Shown piece by piece: positions 15,086-23,814 of a DNA stretch of 32,966 nucleotides. Position numbers and translations under genes: made by a program. Source of the DNA: Candidatus Sumerlaeia bacterium (GTDB lineage Bacteria; Sumerlaeota; Sumerlaeia; SLMS01; JAHLLQ01); NCBI GenBank assembly GCA_028284075.1, contig JANQSL010000154.1, positions 1-32,966 on the forward strand. Direction: 5' to 3'. Position 1 is the first letter of the stretch; every line of letters begins with the position of its first letter. The notes under the pieces were generated by a model. The model had not been told where the DNA came from and ran no database searches. It worked only from the letters and a program-made list of their open reading frames with translations.

Positions 15086-15439
15086 GTGACTGCTAGTGCA
15101 TTGTTCGACGATTTTCTCAGGCTCGACATCCGGGTTGGAATGGTAACCGAGGCCGCCCCGCTTGAGGGGGCTCGCAAACCTGCCCTTCGGATGCGGATCG
15201 ACTTTGGCCCGGACATTGGGACGCGTCAGTCCAGCGCCCAAATCACGGAAGCCTATGGCCCTGAGGAGCTTGTCGGGCGGCTTGTCCTGGCAGTGGTCAA
15301 TTTCCCGCCGCGGCGAGTCGCCGGATTCAAAAGTGAAGTCCTGACGCTCGCAGTCCATTCCGATGGAGGCAAAGGCCCCGTCGCTCTCATTCGGCCGGAT
15401 GAGAACCTCGGTGTAAAACCCGGCGACAGGCTGGGCTAG
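15086..15439 (+). CDS. CsaA-like tRNA-binding domain protein
   Basis: From the GTG at 15086 the protein has 117 residues. This start gives the family-typical N-terminus (FDDFLRLDIRVGMV), whereas an upstream TTG at 15050 adds 12 odd residues. CGGAGG lies about 10 nt upstream. A single EMAP-II-like OB fold follows, with ARKPALRMRIDFGPDIG, SSAQIT and LAVVNFPPRRVAGFKSEVL. CsaA proteins bind tRNA or act as export chaperones; the exact role is unclear. It is divergent from glnA and ends 92 nt before the kinase gene, so it may share a transcript with it. Confidence 0.88.
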   Translation: MTASALFDDFLRLDIRVGMVTEAAPLEGARKPALRMRIDFGPDIGTRQSSAQITEAYGPEELVGRLVLAVVNFPPRRVAGFKSEVLTLAVHSDGGKGPVALIRPDENLGVKPGDRLG

Positions 15440-15530
15440 GGGCCTGATCGAATTGCGTCGGGCCGCGAGCTGTCGCAGAACTCAATTCCGCGGAGTATGA
15501 GGGGAGGTGTTTCGTGGAGCGGCCAAAACG

Positions 15531-18500
15531 ATGACAGACGGTTCGCCACCCGGATTCTCACTGGGGTTTGTCGACGACACGCTTGACGAAGATCAGTCAT
15601 GCCCTGCGCCAGGGGCAGAGCAGACGGAACAGGCATATATTCTGAAGCGGCTGATCGGGCGAGGGGGCCAGGCGGACGTCTGGGAAGCCTGGCAGACGTC
15701 TCTGAATCGAACGGTGGCTCTGAAAATTCATCGGGGGAAGGGAACGGCCGCGTTTCTTCGGGAGGCTCGTCTGACCGGGGAGTTGGATCACCCGAACATT
15801 GTTCCTGTTTTCGATGCCGGCGCGACGGCGGCAATTCCGGGGTCCGAACCTTCACCGGCAATCGCGATGAAGCTGGTTTCAGGCAAGCGATGGGATGATC
15901 TTCTCGCCAGCGATCTCGGCGGGGGCCGTGCACTGCCTCCGGACAGGTTCGACCAGCATCTTCGCGTCCTTGTCAGTGTTTGCCGGGCCGTGGGCTACGC
16001 GCATTCCCGAGGAGTTGTGCACCTTGATCTCAAGCCAGGTCAGGTGATGGTCGGAGACTATGGCGAGGTTTATCTGATGGACTGGGGCGTGGCCGCGCGG
16101 CTTTCAGACAACGATGGACCGATCGTCTTTTCATCGCCATCGGGAACGCCGGGATACATGGCGCCGGAGCAGGCGCTCGGTGACAATGAATCCGTTGGCA
16201 TTGCCACGGATGTCTATCTTCTTGGCGGACTGGCGTTTCATATCGTCACGGGCCGATGTCCTCATCCCGGTGTCTCGGTGGACGAGCAGCTGGCCGCGGC
16301 GCGGCGCAATGACCTGAACGAAATCGGGAACAACGTCAGCGCGGGACTTCGTCGCATTCTTGCCAGGGCTCTGGAAACGAATCCGCAACTGCGGCATGAA
16401 AGCGCCGATGCGTTTCGCCGGGACATTGAGAGATTTCTGGCAGTCTCCACTCAACGGGAGGAGGCTCGGCAAATTGTTGAGGAGATTCAAAATCGTGAGG
16501 ACGGGCTCTCAGGCGCTGAGTACGCGGAGCTTTCTGACATGGAACGGCGTTTGGATCGTGCCGCGGCTCTCGCCCCGCAGGAAACGGATATTCTTGAGGT
16601 GCGCGACCGTGTTCTCTCTCTGCACGTTCAGCGGGCAACGGATGCGGGAGATCTTGAACTTGCCCGTATTACGGCCGAACGGATCACCGGGGAACGGGAG
16701 CGCGATGCTCTTCTGACGATCGTCAAACGCGCCGAGGCTACGCGGGAAGCGCGAGAACGTCAGCGCCGTTTCGCGCGTCTTGTGACTGCACTCTCGCTTG
16801 TTGCGCTGGCGGTTGTGCTGGCGGTTTCGGCGGCGGTTTCATCTGCTTCTCTTACGAGGGCGGAGTCGAATCGGCGTCGTGCGGAGGAGTCGCTCAGGGC
16901 GGAGCGAGAGCGGCATTATCAGGCAAGCATCCAGGCGGCCCAGGCTCAGGCTCTGGAGGGGCGCTACGCGGAAGCACGGGCATCCCTGGCCGACTCACCG
17001 GCCGAGCTTCGTGCATGGGAATGGGGTGCACTGATGTCTCAGGCTCATCCGGAAAATTTTCTCATCGCGCCAAGAGAACATGAATACACGCGGCTGGTGA
17101 AGCTGTCGAACCCGGACGGGGTTGCAGCTCTTCGTGGCGACGGATCTTCGATCGCGATTTACAATCATGAATCGGGTGAGGTGATCGATCTGAGTCCGCC
17201 GGAGCAGGACGAATGGACCGCGTTGGGTGCGTCAGAGTCCAGGCGTGTTATTTTGGGGACACGGAGTGGACGCGTTTTCTCCCAGGACGGTGAAATGCTT
17301 TGGGCGGAAGCGGGAAAGCCGATCCGGTTTGTGGCGAGTACCGCGGACGGAGCGGTTGCAGCGTCCGCCAATGCAGTCTGGTTTTTACCCGGCGACTCAC
17401 CAGGTATGGAGCTGGAAGAGGAAGAATCGGTTTCCGTTCTTTCCGCGGGGGAAACGGCAATTGCCCTGGGAACGACAGCAGGGAGGGTTCACTGGATCAG
17501 CCGGACTTCTCAAGTTGTTACAGGATCGGTTTCGTTTTCACACCCGGTCACTCAGATCGTGTGGAATCCTGATGGAAGCGAATTCGTGGCCTGGGCAACG
17601 GATCAGTCTCTCCGGCAGGCACTTCAGGACAGGCGGGCAATTGTGTGGGCCATTGGAGACGCCGAGCCGGTCGCCGTGCTTGAGCCGGACGAATGGGCTG
17701 TCACGAGTGCCGCCTGGACGCCGGACGGGGGGACTGTTTACATCGGAACATCCGAGACAACATACTATCGATATGATCGCCAGAGTCTTTCACTGCCGGC
17801 CCAAAGGATTATTCATGGTGAAGGCATTCCGTTTCGTCTTCTTCTGTCTCCCCTGAGGTCTGATCTGGTAACGATGACTCGTGACCGGGTTTTTTTTCGC
17901 AACAAGGAACACGGTTACCCCCTGTACTCGTTTCGTGCGGATTCGCGGAGGATCAACGATGCGGTGCATTTGGGCGATTCGCTTGCGATTGCAGGGGCCG
18001 GTGGAGGGGTCGGACTCTGGGGTTGCATGAACACAGACTACGAACGACTCGTTCAAACCTATCCTGATCGGGCAATAACACTCGATGTTCCCGATACTCC
18101 GTCTGTTGTTGTTTCCGGCCACCCAAGTGCGCGGACTGCTGTCTGGGGTTTTCGTCAAAACGAACTGCTGCCCTTAAATGAGCCATGGCTGAACTGTCCC
18201 GTAACGCAAGTTCGTGTCTCTGCGAAGGGTGATCGAGTACTTGGTATTTGCTCTAACGGCGAGGTTCGACTTGTTGAGATGAAAGTCAGTGGCGAGTTTG
18301 TCGAACGTAAATGGAGCACTGATACTCCTTTGACTGCCGCGGCACTCTCACGGGACGGGTCGCGATTCTGGGTTTCCGGCGAGGAGGGTGGTATTCACAA
18401 GGGAATGTTCACCGGGGGAGAGAGCCTTGCTCATACGAAAGGGGTCGTCTACACATCGCTGGAGTTCGATGATGCCGCCGGACAGTTGATTGCCGCTGAG

Positions 18501-19013
18501 GCCACGGGTTTCATTCATGTTCTGAATGAAGGCGACCTCCAGCCTCTTGGGCTACTCGAGGGACACTCAGGTAACATCAACCGGCTGGTCGTTTCGAAGA
18601 ACGGAGAGTTTCTTGTCTCCGCATCCGACGATGAAACCGCGTGTCTCTGGGACCCGGAGGAATTGGAATTGCTGGCTGTTTATCGTGGAACGCATGCAGG
18701 ACCCGTTACCAGCGTGGCAATGACGCCGGATGGGGAGCGTGTTCTCACATCGTCGATCGATTCGCGCATTCGTGTTTTCGATCGCGAGACGGAAAAAGAG
18801 CTGCTGGTTCTTGATGAGCACCGTTTTGGTATCCTCGATATGGTGCTGGACGAGCAGGGGCGGTGGCTCTATACCACAGGGCAGGACGGCTTCTTGCGAG
18901 CAGCCCTGGTGCTTCCGTGGGGTGATCCCAGAGCTTACACCAGGAGCGGCGACTGGCTGCCGTTTAACCGGCCGGCGAACGGAAGGGAAGTGCGGATGGC
19001 GTGGATCGATTAG
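15531..19013 (+). CDS. Transmembrane Ser/Thr protein kinase with C-terminal WD40-like propeller
   Basis: The protein has about 1160 residues from the ATG at 15531 (a GTG at 15507 is possible). Kinase domain about 37-310: glycine loop IGRGGQADVW (42-51), Lys65 in VALKIH, Glu78, catalytic loop HLDLKPGQ (164-171), DWG (184-186), and APE (211-213). The catalytic-loop Asn that binds magnesium is Gln171, and HRD Arg is Leu165, so it is a non-RD kinase with a substituted metal ligand. Charged helices precede a transmembrane segment near 412-441; another Arg/Glu-rich helical stretch follows. Residues about 500-1155 are beta-propeller repeats, clearest at the end (GHSGNINRLVVSKNGEFLVSAS and VTSVAMTPDGERVLTSS). 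Kinases of this build are frequent in Planctomycetes and related phyla. The propeller is presumably the periplasmic or peptide-binding sensor. The stop overlaps the convergent PAS-LuxR gene by 4 nt. Confidence 0.9.
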   Translation: MTDGSPPGFSLGFVDDTLDEDQSCPAPGAEQTEQAYILKRLIGRGGQADVWEAWQTSLNRTVALKIHRGKGTAAFLREARLTGELDHPNIVPVFDAGATAAIPGSEPSPAIAMKLVSGKRWDDLLASDLGGGRALPPDRFDQHLRVLVSVCRAVGYAHSRGVVHLDLKPGQVMVGDYGEVYLMDWGVAARLSDNDGPIVFSSPSGTPGYMAPEQALGDNESVGIATDVYLLGGLAFHIVTGRCPHPGVSVDEQLAAARRNDLNEIGNNVSAGLRRILARALETNPQLRHESADAFRRDIERFLAVSTQREEARQIVEEIQNREDGLSGAEYAELSDMERRLDRAAALAPQETDILEVRDRVLSLHVQRATDAGDLELARITAERITGERERDALLTIVKRAEATREARERQRRFARLVTALSLVALAVVLAVSAAVSSASLTRAESNRRRAEESLRAERERHYQASIQAAQAQALEGRYAEARASLADSPAELRAWEWGALMSQAHPENFLIAPREHEYTRLVKLSNPDGVAALRGDGSSIAIYNHESGEVIDLSPPEQDEWTALGASESRRVILGTRSGRVFSQDGEMLWAEAGKPIRFVASTADGAVAASANAVWFLPGDSPGMELEEEESVSVLSAGETAIALGTTAGRVHWISRTSQVVTGSVSFSHPVTQIVWNPDGSEFVAWATDQSLRQALQDRRAIVWAIGDAEPVAVLEPDEWAVTSAAWTPDGGTVYIGTSETTYYRYDRQSLSLPAQRIIHGEGIPFRLLLSPLRSDLVTMTRDRVFFRNKEHGYPLYSFRADSRRINDAVHLGDSLAIAGAGGGVGLWGCMNTDYERLVQTYPDRAITLDVPDTPSVVVSGHPSARTAVWGFRQNELLPLNEPWLNCPVTQVRVSAKGDRVLGICSNGEVRLVEMKVSGEFVERKWSTDTPLTAAALSRDGSRFWVSGEEGGIHKGMFTGGESLAHTKGVVYTSLEFDDAAGQLIAAEATGFIHVLNEGDLQPLGLLEGHSGNINRLVVSKNGEFLVSASDDETACLWDPEELELLAVYRGTHAGPVTSVAMTPDGERVLTSSIDSRIRVFDRETEKELLVLDEHRFGILDMVLDEQGRWLYTTGQDGFLRAALVLPWGDPRAYTRSGDWLPFNRPANGREVRMAWID

Positions 19014-19927
19014 TCGACAAGCATACGGGCCATCAGTTCAGTTCGCGACGCCACCTTTGCGCGTGAGAATACATTGCGGATGTGGAACTTCACTCCACTC
19101 TCACTTAGCCCGAGAATTGCCGCGATATTGAGGTTCGAGTATCCCTGCACGAGATACTGAACAACCTCCTGTTCACGTGGGGAAAGCTCGTACTTTGCCG
19201 CAAAAAGACCCAGACGATGCGCTTCTGAATCATCCGCCAGAATCATACTGAGGCCGTTGAATTCTCCGTTATCGTCGCGCAGGATTCTTGCGGTTCCATT
19301 CAGCGAGAAAACGGGGCGGGCATTCTCAGGGGATTCGAGCTGGACAGCGAACCGGTCTTCGCCATCTGTTGAGCCATGGAACCCCTTTTGCAGCGACTCA
19401 AAGGAGGAAGCCGAAAGAACTGACTGAAGATGCGGGCCCTCGATGAAAAGATCCGATGCCGCCTCATTGCACCAGATGATTTGCCAATTGGCGTCGATTC
19501 GAATAATCAGGTCCGAGGTGCCGCTTCGAAGAAACGAGTGGCTTCGCTCACGGTCGTCAAGTCTGCGCTGCAAAGCCTCTATTTCCGAACGATCCTGAAC
19601 GGCCAGTGCCCACCGGGCCGGAACATCAGCATGACACGGGGAGGCATGGATGACGACGAATTTGCGAGATTCGTCAGCGGTCTGCAGCAACGCGGGAACC
19701 GCAGCCCGTTTGTCCCGGTCGAGGCCGTAGACAACGGCGTCACGGAATTCTTCAAAACCCTGTATCCAGCTTGAAAGAGATCCGCGAGGCGGTTCCGTCG
19801 TCTGGACCATTTCGGCGAACCGCGGACTGCACCAAAGGATCGTCCAGTCCTCCTTCACAAGCAACAAGCCGTCGGGAACGCATCCGACAAGGGACTCCAT
19901 CCAGGGGCGCTGTGATGGCTCACTCAT
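19010..19927 (-). CDS. PAS-domain LuxR-type transcriptional regulator
   Basis: The protein has 305 residues. Two PAS-like modules are suggested: residues about 10-120 (PDGLLLVKEDWTILWCSPRF) and about 130-235 (SDLIIRIDANWQIIWCNEAA, then NGTARILRDDNGEFNGL). A LuxR/GerE helix-turn-helix closes it at about 246-305 (LSPREQEVVQYLVQGYSN, IAAILGLSESGVKFHIRNVF). It should bind DNA as a dimer after sensing a ligand, redox state or partner through the PAS domains. There is no receiver domain, so phosphorylation is not the expected input. GAGG lies five bases before the ATG. Its 3' end overlaps that of the kinase gene on the opposite strand. Confidence 0.9.
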   Translation of the reverse strand: MSEPSQRPWMESLVGCVPDGLLLVKEDWTILWCSPRFAEMVQTTEPPRGSLSSWIQGFEEFRDAVVYGLDRDKRAAVPALLQTADESRKFVVIHASPCHADVPARWALAVQDRSEIEALQRRLDDRERSHSFLRSGTSDLIIRIDANWQIIWCNEAASDLFIEGPHLQSVLSASSFESLQKGFHGSTDGEDRFAVQLESPENARPVFSLNGTARILRDDNGEFNGLSMILADDSEAHRLGLFAAKYELSPREQEVVQYLVQGYSNLNIAAILGLSESGVKFHIRNVFSRAKVASRTELMARMLVD

Positions 19928-20089
19928 TTTGCCTCGATTTCCGGTGTGTCGTCCGGGACTTCGCCACCCTTCGCGGAGTATTCACCCCGGACCCGGTGAG
20001 TTGGCGATGAAAATCGTTCGGTCACCGAGGCCCTTCTTGCGCCCCGTGTGAAAGAAGCCTTGATTGTTTTTCACCCGGTCACAGTGAGG

Positions 20090-22840
20090 ATGCCCGCCGT
20101 GAAATCAATACCGCTTCTTCTTGCAGCGCTTACGTTTTGTGGGGTGGGCGGGACCGTTCATGCCTGTCTGGGGTGCGCTCAGATGGGAGAGGAGTGGAGC
20201 ACGCCCCGTCTTCAACCTCTCTTTGGCGGCAACCTGCGGAGTTTTGATGACGATGTGCTGACGGGGCACTGGAACAAGGTGCTTGGCGATGAATGGCAGG
20301 GTCGGAACTGGCCGGATGGTGCGAGAATTCTGCGTATCGAAGCTGCCAGGGGAGAGGTGTTTGTACGTGGCACGATGTCCTCTTCCATGTGGAAGGAGTT
20401 TGGCGCGGAGGAGAGGAGAAACCTTGCCGATTCGATTCGGCCTCTGATCAGGAGCAGTCCGTCACTGTGGCGGGTTACGGTTACCGTGTTTCCGGAGGGT
20501 GGAACAGTTTCCCGTCCCGTTGTGCAGTTGTATCCCGGTGAGGAACTGCTCGCGACACGGAACACGGTCACATCCGTCCAGGTGGAGAATAAACAATCGG
20601 TTTCAAAGGGTTCAAGTGCCGACGGATTATCTCAGGCACGCACTCGGAGCGGATGGAAACGGCCGGATCGCCCCGCAGCACATGCCGTCGGTTCACTCTC
20701 CGGAGCTTCGATTTTTCTCAGTCCGGGTCATGGCTGGTGGCATAACGGTACCGGCTGGGTGACCCAACGCGGTCTGACGAATGGTATCATTGAAGACCAC
20801 AGCAATGCGGAAACAGTCATTCAGTATCTGATCCCTTTTCTTGAGAATGCGGGTGCGCGGGTTTACACGGCGCGCGAAAGAGATATGCAAACGAACATGG
20901 TTATCATCGACGATCATGAGGGAGGAGCATTCATTCCGAACATTCCGGAAACAGGATACTACTCTGTTTATGTCTGGTACAGCCGGATAAAGGCTGATAC
21001 GGAATTTACGGTGAGGCATACCGGAGGCGCCACCGACTGGCACCAGCGGCTCGATCAGGACTTTGATACCTGGAAGTACACGGGTACATACTGGTTCGAT
21101 GAAGGGACGAGTGCGGAGAATGGATCGGTGACGGCGGCCCATCCGGAGGCGGTCATGAAGGTGCGCTTTGGCGGAGGATTGGGAGACTTTGCCGTTGAAG
21201 GCAGGACAAGCGGCAGACCGCGCTGGGAGGAGTCAGGATATTACTACTCTCGTTTTGCCGGATTCGATCCCGAAGTGACCGGTGCAAACCGTCGCTGGAA
21301 CCAGGTTCATGCGATGCCGCGATGGGCTGAATGGGAAATGGAAACCTGGGAAGCGGGGAGATCGATTTATCTCTCCTGGCATACAAACGGCAGCTATGAT
21401 CACAAGATATCAGGAATTTCATCCTACATTTACAGTGTGTGGGCCTGGGGTCCTCCCGAATTTTTTCACGGTTACCCCGGTGGACGAAAACTCGCTGAGT
21501 ATACCCACTTCGAGGTTCTCAACGATGTTCGCACGGGGTGGGATCCGGGCTGGGATGACGTTGGAATTGTCGGCCGATGGCTTGGCGAAACAAATCCGGT
21601 CAGCAACAGCGTGATGCCTTCGGTTCTTCTGGAAAACGGCTTTCATGACAATCCGCACGACGCTGCTTACATTCTGGAGCCGAAGTTTCGACGTCTTTCC
21701 GCCCGGGCCGCTTATCAGGGGATCGTGAAGTACTTCTACAACGAGGTGGATGGTTTCGACTCGATGATCATGGCGCCGGACGCGCCAACACATCTTCAGG
21801 TTCGTGCGGGCAACGATGGTTCGGCAACAGTGTCATGGAAGGCTCCGCTCCACGACACCGGTGAGGGGTTGTTGGGGGATGCAGCCACGCATTTCCGCGT
21901 TTATCAATCACGCAATGGAAAGGGGTTCGACAATGGAACGCCGGTTGAATCCGCCGCTTTTCAGCTCAGAGACCTCGAGCCCGGCATTGCGCGTTTCGTT
22001 CGGGTCGCCGCGGTCAACGATGGAGGGGAGTCTCTGCCGAGCGAAACCCTCTGTGTTTCATTGCCGGCCTCTCCGGATTCCTCGCGAGTTCTCATCGTCA
22101 ACGGGTTCGATCGTCTGGATCGCGGGTTAAATTTCATCGGCCCGGACGGAGCGGAAAGAGGCGTACTCTCTCGCATGAACAGCCGTGATTACTGCATCCA
22201 GCACGCCGCGGCGCTTTCGTCCGGCGGGTACACATACGATTCGGCAGGCAATGAAGCCGTCCACGATGGTCATGTTTCGCTCGGGGACTATGACGCTGTT
22301 GTCTGGATGCTCGGTCGTGAATCCGTTGAGGACGAAACGTTCAATGGGAAGGAGCGGGACGCTCTGCGCAGGTATGTGGAGGCCGGAGGAACACTCATTG
22401 TCAGTGGTGCTCATGTTGCAAGCGACCTGCATCGGACTGCGGAGGGAAGGGCTTTCCTGGGTGAGGTTTTGGGGGCGGTATATGTTCCCGGTTCGTCGAC
22501 AGAGGACAATCACCTCGGTCTCCCTCTTGCGGAATCCCCTCACATCATTCTGCCCGGACCTGTACCCGGCAAAGCGATTGCACTGAGTGATTCCAGGTCC
22601 GGGCCCTACGAAGTGCGTGGGGCCGATGCCGTCGCGCCCTGGTCGTCACAAACCACAGGTTTCCTGCTTTGGCTGACGCCGGGAACGGAGCTGGACTCCG
22701 ATGATGTCGCAAGGTATGCCGCAGTGGCCTCAACGAAAGATCGCAAAGTCCTGTTCTGCTCCTTTCCGATTGAGTGCATTGTTGATGAGAGTATTCGAAA
22801 CGCACTCGTCAGGGAGTTTCTGGACGATGTCCTGAAATAA
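20090..22840 (+). CDS. Secreted multidomain N-acetylmuramoyl-L-alanine amidase with golvesin-like and fibronectin III domains
   Basis: The protein has about 916 residues with a signal peptide (KSIPLLLAALTFCGVGGTVHA). Starts at GTG 20048, ATG 20090 and GTG 20099 are possible; GAGG at 20086-20089 favours the last. Numbering from 20090: an N-terminal domain of about 170 residues; Amidase_3 landmarks SPGHG (His214), Glu235, SWHTNG (His431) and VLLENGFHDN (Glu515). Between the second and third of these, residues about 276-370 form a golvesin-like beta domain (FIPNIPETGYYSVYVWYS, VRFGGG), so the amidase is split by an insertion. Fibronectin III follows at about 572-660 and a GATase-like alpha/beta domain at about 665-915 (YDAVVWMLGRES, RRYVEAGGTLIVSGAH). 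It would cleave the peptide from peptidoglycan in the periplasm or outside. Comparable layouts are known in Bacteroidota proteins annotated as xanthan lyase. Confidence 0.82.
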   Translation: MPAVKSIPLLLAALTFCGVGGTVHACLGCAQMGEEWSTPRLQPLFGGNLRSFDDDVLTGHWNKVLGDEWQGRNWPDGARILRIEAARGEVFVRGTMSSSMWKEFGAEERRNLADSIRPLIRSSPSLWRVTVTVFPEGGTVSRPVVQLYPGEELLATRNTVTSVQVENKQSVSKGSSADGLSQARTRSGWKRPDRPAAHAVGSLSGASIFLSPGHGWWHNGTGWVTQRGLTNGIIEDHSNAETVIQYLIPFLENAGARVYTARERDMQTNMVIIDDHEGGAFIPNIPETGYYSVYVWYSRIKADTEFTVRHTGGATDWHQRLDQDFDTWKYTGTYWFDEGTSAENGSVTAAHPEAVMKVRFGGGLGDFAVEGRTSGRPRWEESGYYYSRFAGFDPEVTGANRRWNQVHAMPRWAEWEMETWEAGRSIYLSWHTNGSYDHKISGISSYIYSVWAWGPPEFFHGYPGGRKLAEYTHFEVLNDVRTGWDPGWDDVGIVGRWLGETNPVSNSVMPSVLLENGFHDNPHDAAYILEPKFRRLSARAAYQGIVKYFYNEVDGFDSMIMAPDAPTHLQVRAGNDGSATVSWKAPLHDTGEGLLGDAATHFRVYQSRNGKGFDNGTPVESAAFQLRDLEPGIARFVRVAAVNDGGESLPSETLCVSLPASPDSSRVLIVNGFDRLDRGLNFIGPDGAERGVLSRMNSRDYCIQHAAALSSGGYTYDSAGNEAVHDGHVSLGDYDAVVWMLGRESVEDETFNGKERDALRRYVEAGGTLIVSGAHVASDLHRTAEGRAFLGEVLGAVYVPGSSTEDNHLGLPLAESPHIILPGPVPGKAIALSDSRSGPYEVRGADAVAPWSSQTTGFLLWLTPGTELDSDDVARYAAVASTKDRKVLFCSFPIECIVDESIRNALVREFLDDVLK

Positions 22841-22845
22841 AGAAT

Positions 22846-22865
22846 GCCCCCCATGGCAGGGGGGC
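22846..22865. terminator. Hairpin terminator between convergent amidase and pseudopilin 2 genes
   Basis: GCCCCCC at 22846-22852 pairs with GGGGGGC at 22859-22865 around a 6-nt loop. On the minus strand the stem is followed by ATTCTTTATTT, a fair T-rich tail, so it fits best as the terminator of pseudopilin 2. It starts six bases after the amidase stop. Confidence 0.7.
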
Positions 22866-22896
22866 GTTATCAACTGTTCAGCAGGCAGCGCTGCTT

Positions 22897-23559
22897 TTAT
22901 TCCCGAAAGCGCACGACATCGCCGTCGGAGACAGTTCCATTCGTGGGATCGTATTGCTGAACAGACTGGGGAAAAGGTCCGTCCAGAACGTCAAAGTCCT
23001 GATCAGGGCTGTAACTCAGAAGGGCCCACAGTTCGTCCTGTTTGACGGTATTGTTTCCGGCATCCACAACCTGAGGAAATTCCTGGAAGATGATTGCTGT
23101 TCGCGGGCGATTATCGACGTAGCTCACTCCAGGATAGGAACGTTCAATCAGAAAGTCCGGACCCCAGTAAATGAGGACGCGCTGTTCCGCTTCGGAGAAA
23201 CCGGAGGGAGCCGATTCGTTCGTGTTGAAGACGTCCGGGAAGGCCGAAGTGATGTAGGCAACGGGTGTTGTGAGGTACCGATAATTCTTGATGCGTGGCG
23301 TATGGGTAAAAGCGAATCCGGAGTCTGGATCGAGCGTTGGCATGTATCGGTTATAGTCGATTCGATAGGTTTCAAGGGCGGTGGTGAGTGACCGCATATC
23401 CGCCAGTGTTCGTGAGACCTTGGAGCGAGTTTGTGCCTCAAGAAAGTTGGGTACGGCAATCGCCGCAAGAATGGCAATGATCGCGACCACAATGAGTAGC
23501 TCGATGAGCGTGAATGCCGTGGAAACCGGTCTCCGGATGATGCTTTGCTTGAGAGGCAT
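22897..23559 (-). CDS. Type II pseudopilin / prepilin N-methylation protein 2
   Basis: The protein has 220 residues from the ATG at 23557-23559, which has GGAG eight bases upstream. A 15-residue leader ends in Ala rather than Gly, then FTLIELLIVVAIIAILAA with Glu at +5. NFLEAQTRSKVSR and ADMRSLTTALETY follow, almost the same as in pseudopilin 1. The C-terminal QYDPTNGTVSDGDVVR matches the tail of that protein. Family knowledge predicts cleavage and N-methylation by a prepilin peptidase, with inner-membrane insertion. No assembly ATPase or secretin gene is near. Ala at -1 is tolerated by some prepilin peptidases but is uncommon. Confidence 0.9.
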   Translation of the reverse strand: MPLKQSIIRRPVSTAFTLIELLIVVAIIAILAAIAVPNFLEAQTRSKVSRTLADMRSLTTALETYRIDYNRYMPTLDPDSGFAFTHTPRIKNYRYLTTPVAYITSAFPDVFNTNESAPSGFSEAEQRVLIYWGPDFLIERSYPGVSYVDNRPRTAIIFQEFPQVVDAGNNTVKQDELWALLSYSPDQDFDVLDGPFPQSVQQYDPTNGTVSDGDVVRFRE

Positions 23560-23814
23560 TGAAGGACTCCTGGAGAGAGACGTTTCAGCTTTACAGCCGA
23601 GTGGTGGAACTAGTTGCATTGTCCGCCGTCGGCTGGCAAGCGGCATCTTGCGGAATCGCTGGCATTCCGTGACGAGTTGTGGCGGTCCGACACTCTGAGC
23701 TTCTGCGGTTGCGCCAGTCTCTCGGGCACAGCGCAGTGGCTGCACTATTGTCATCGGCCGGTTTCACGGCCCTGGGAAGGTATACGACATCCGAGCTTCA
23801 TGGATGTCCGTCAC

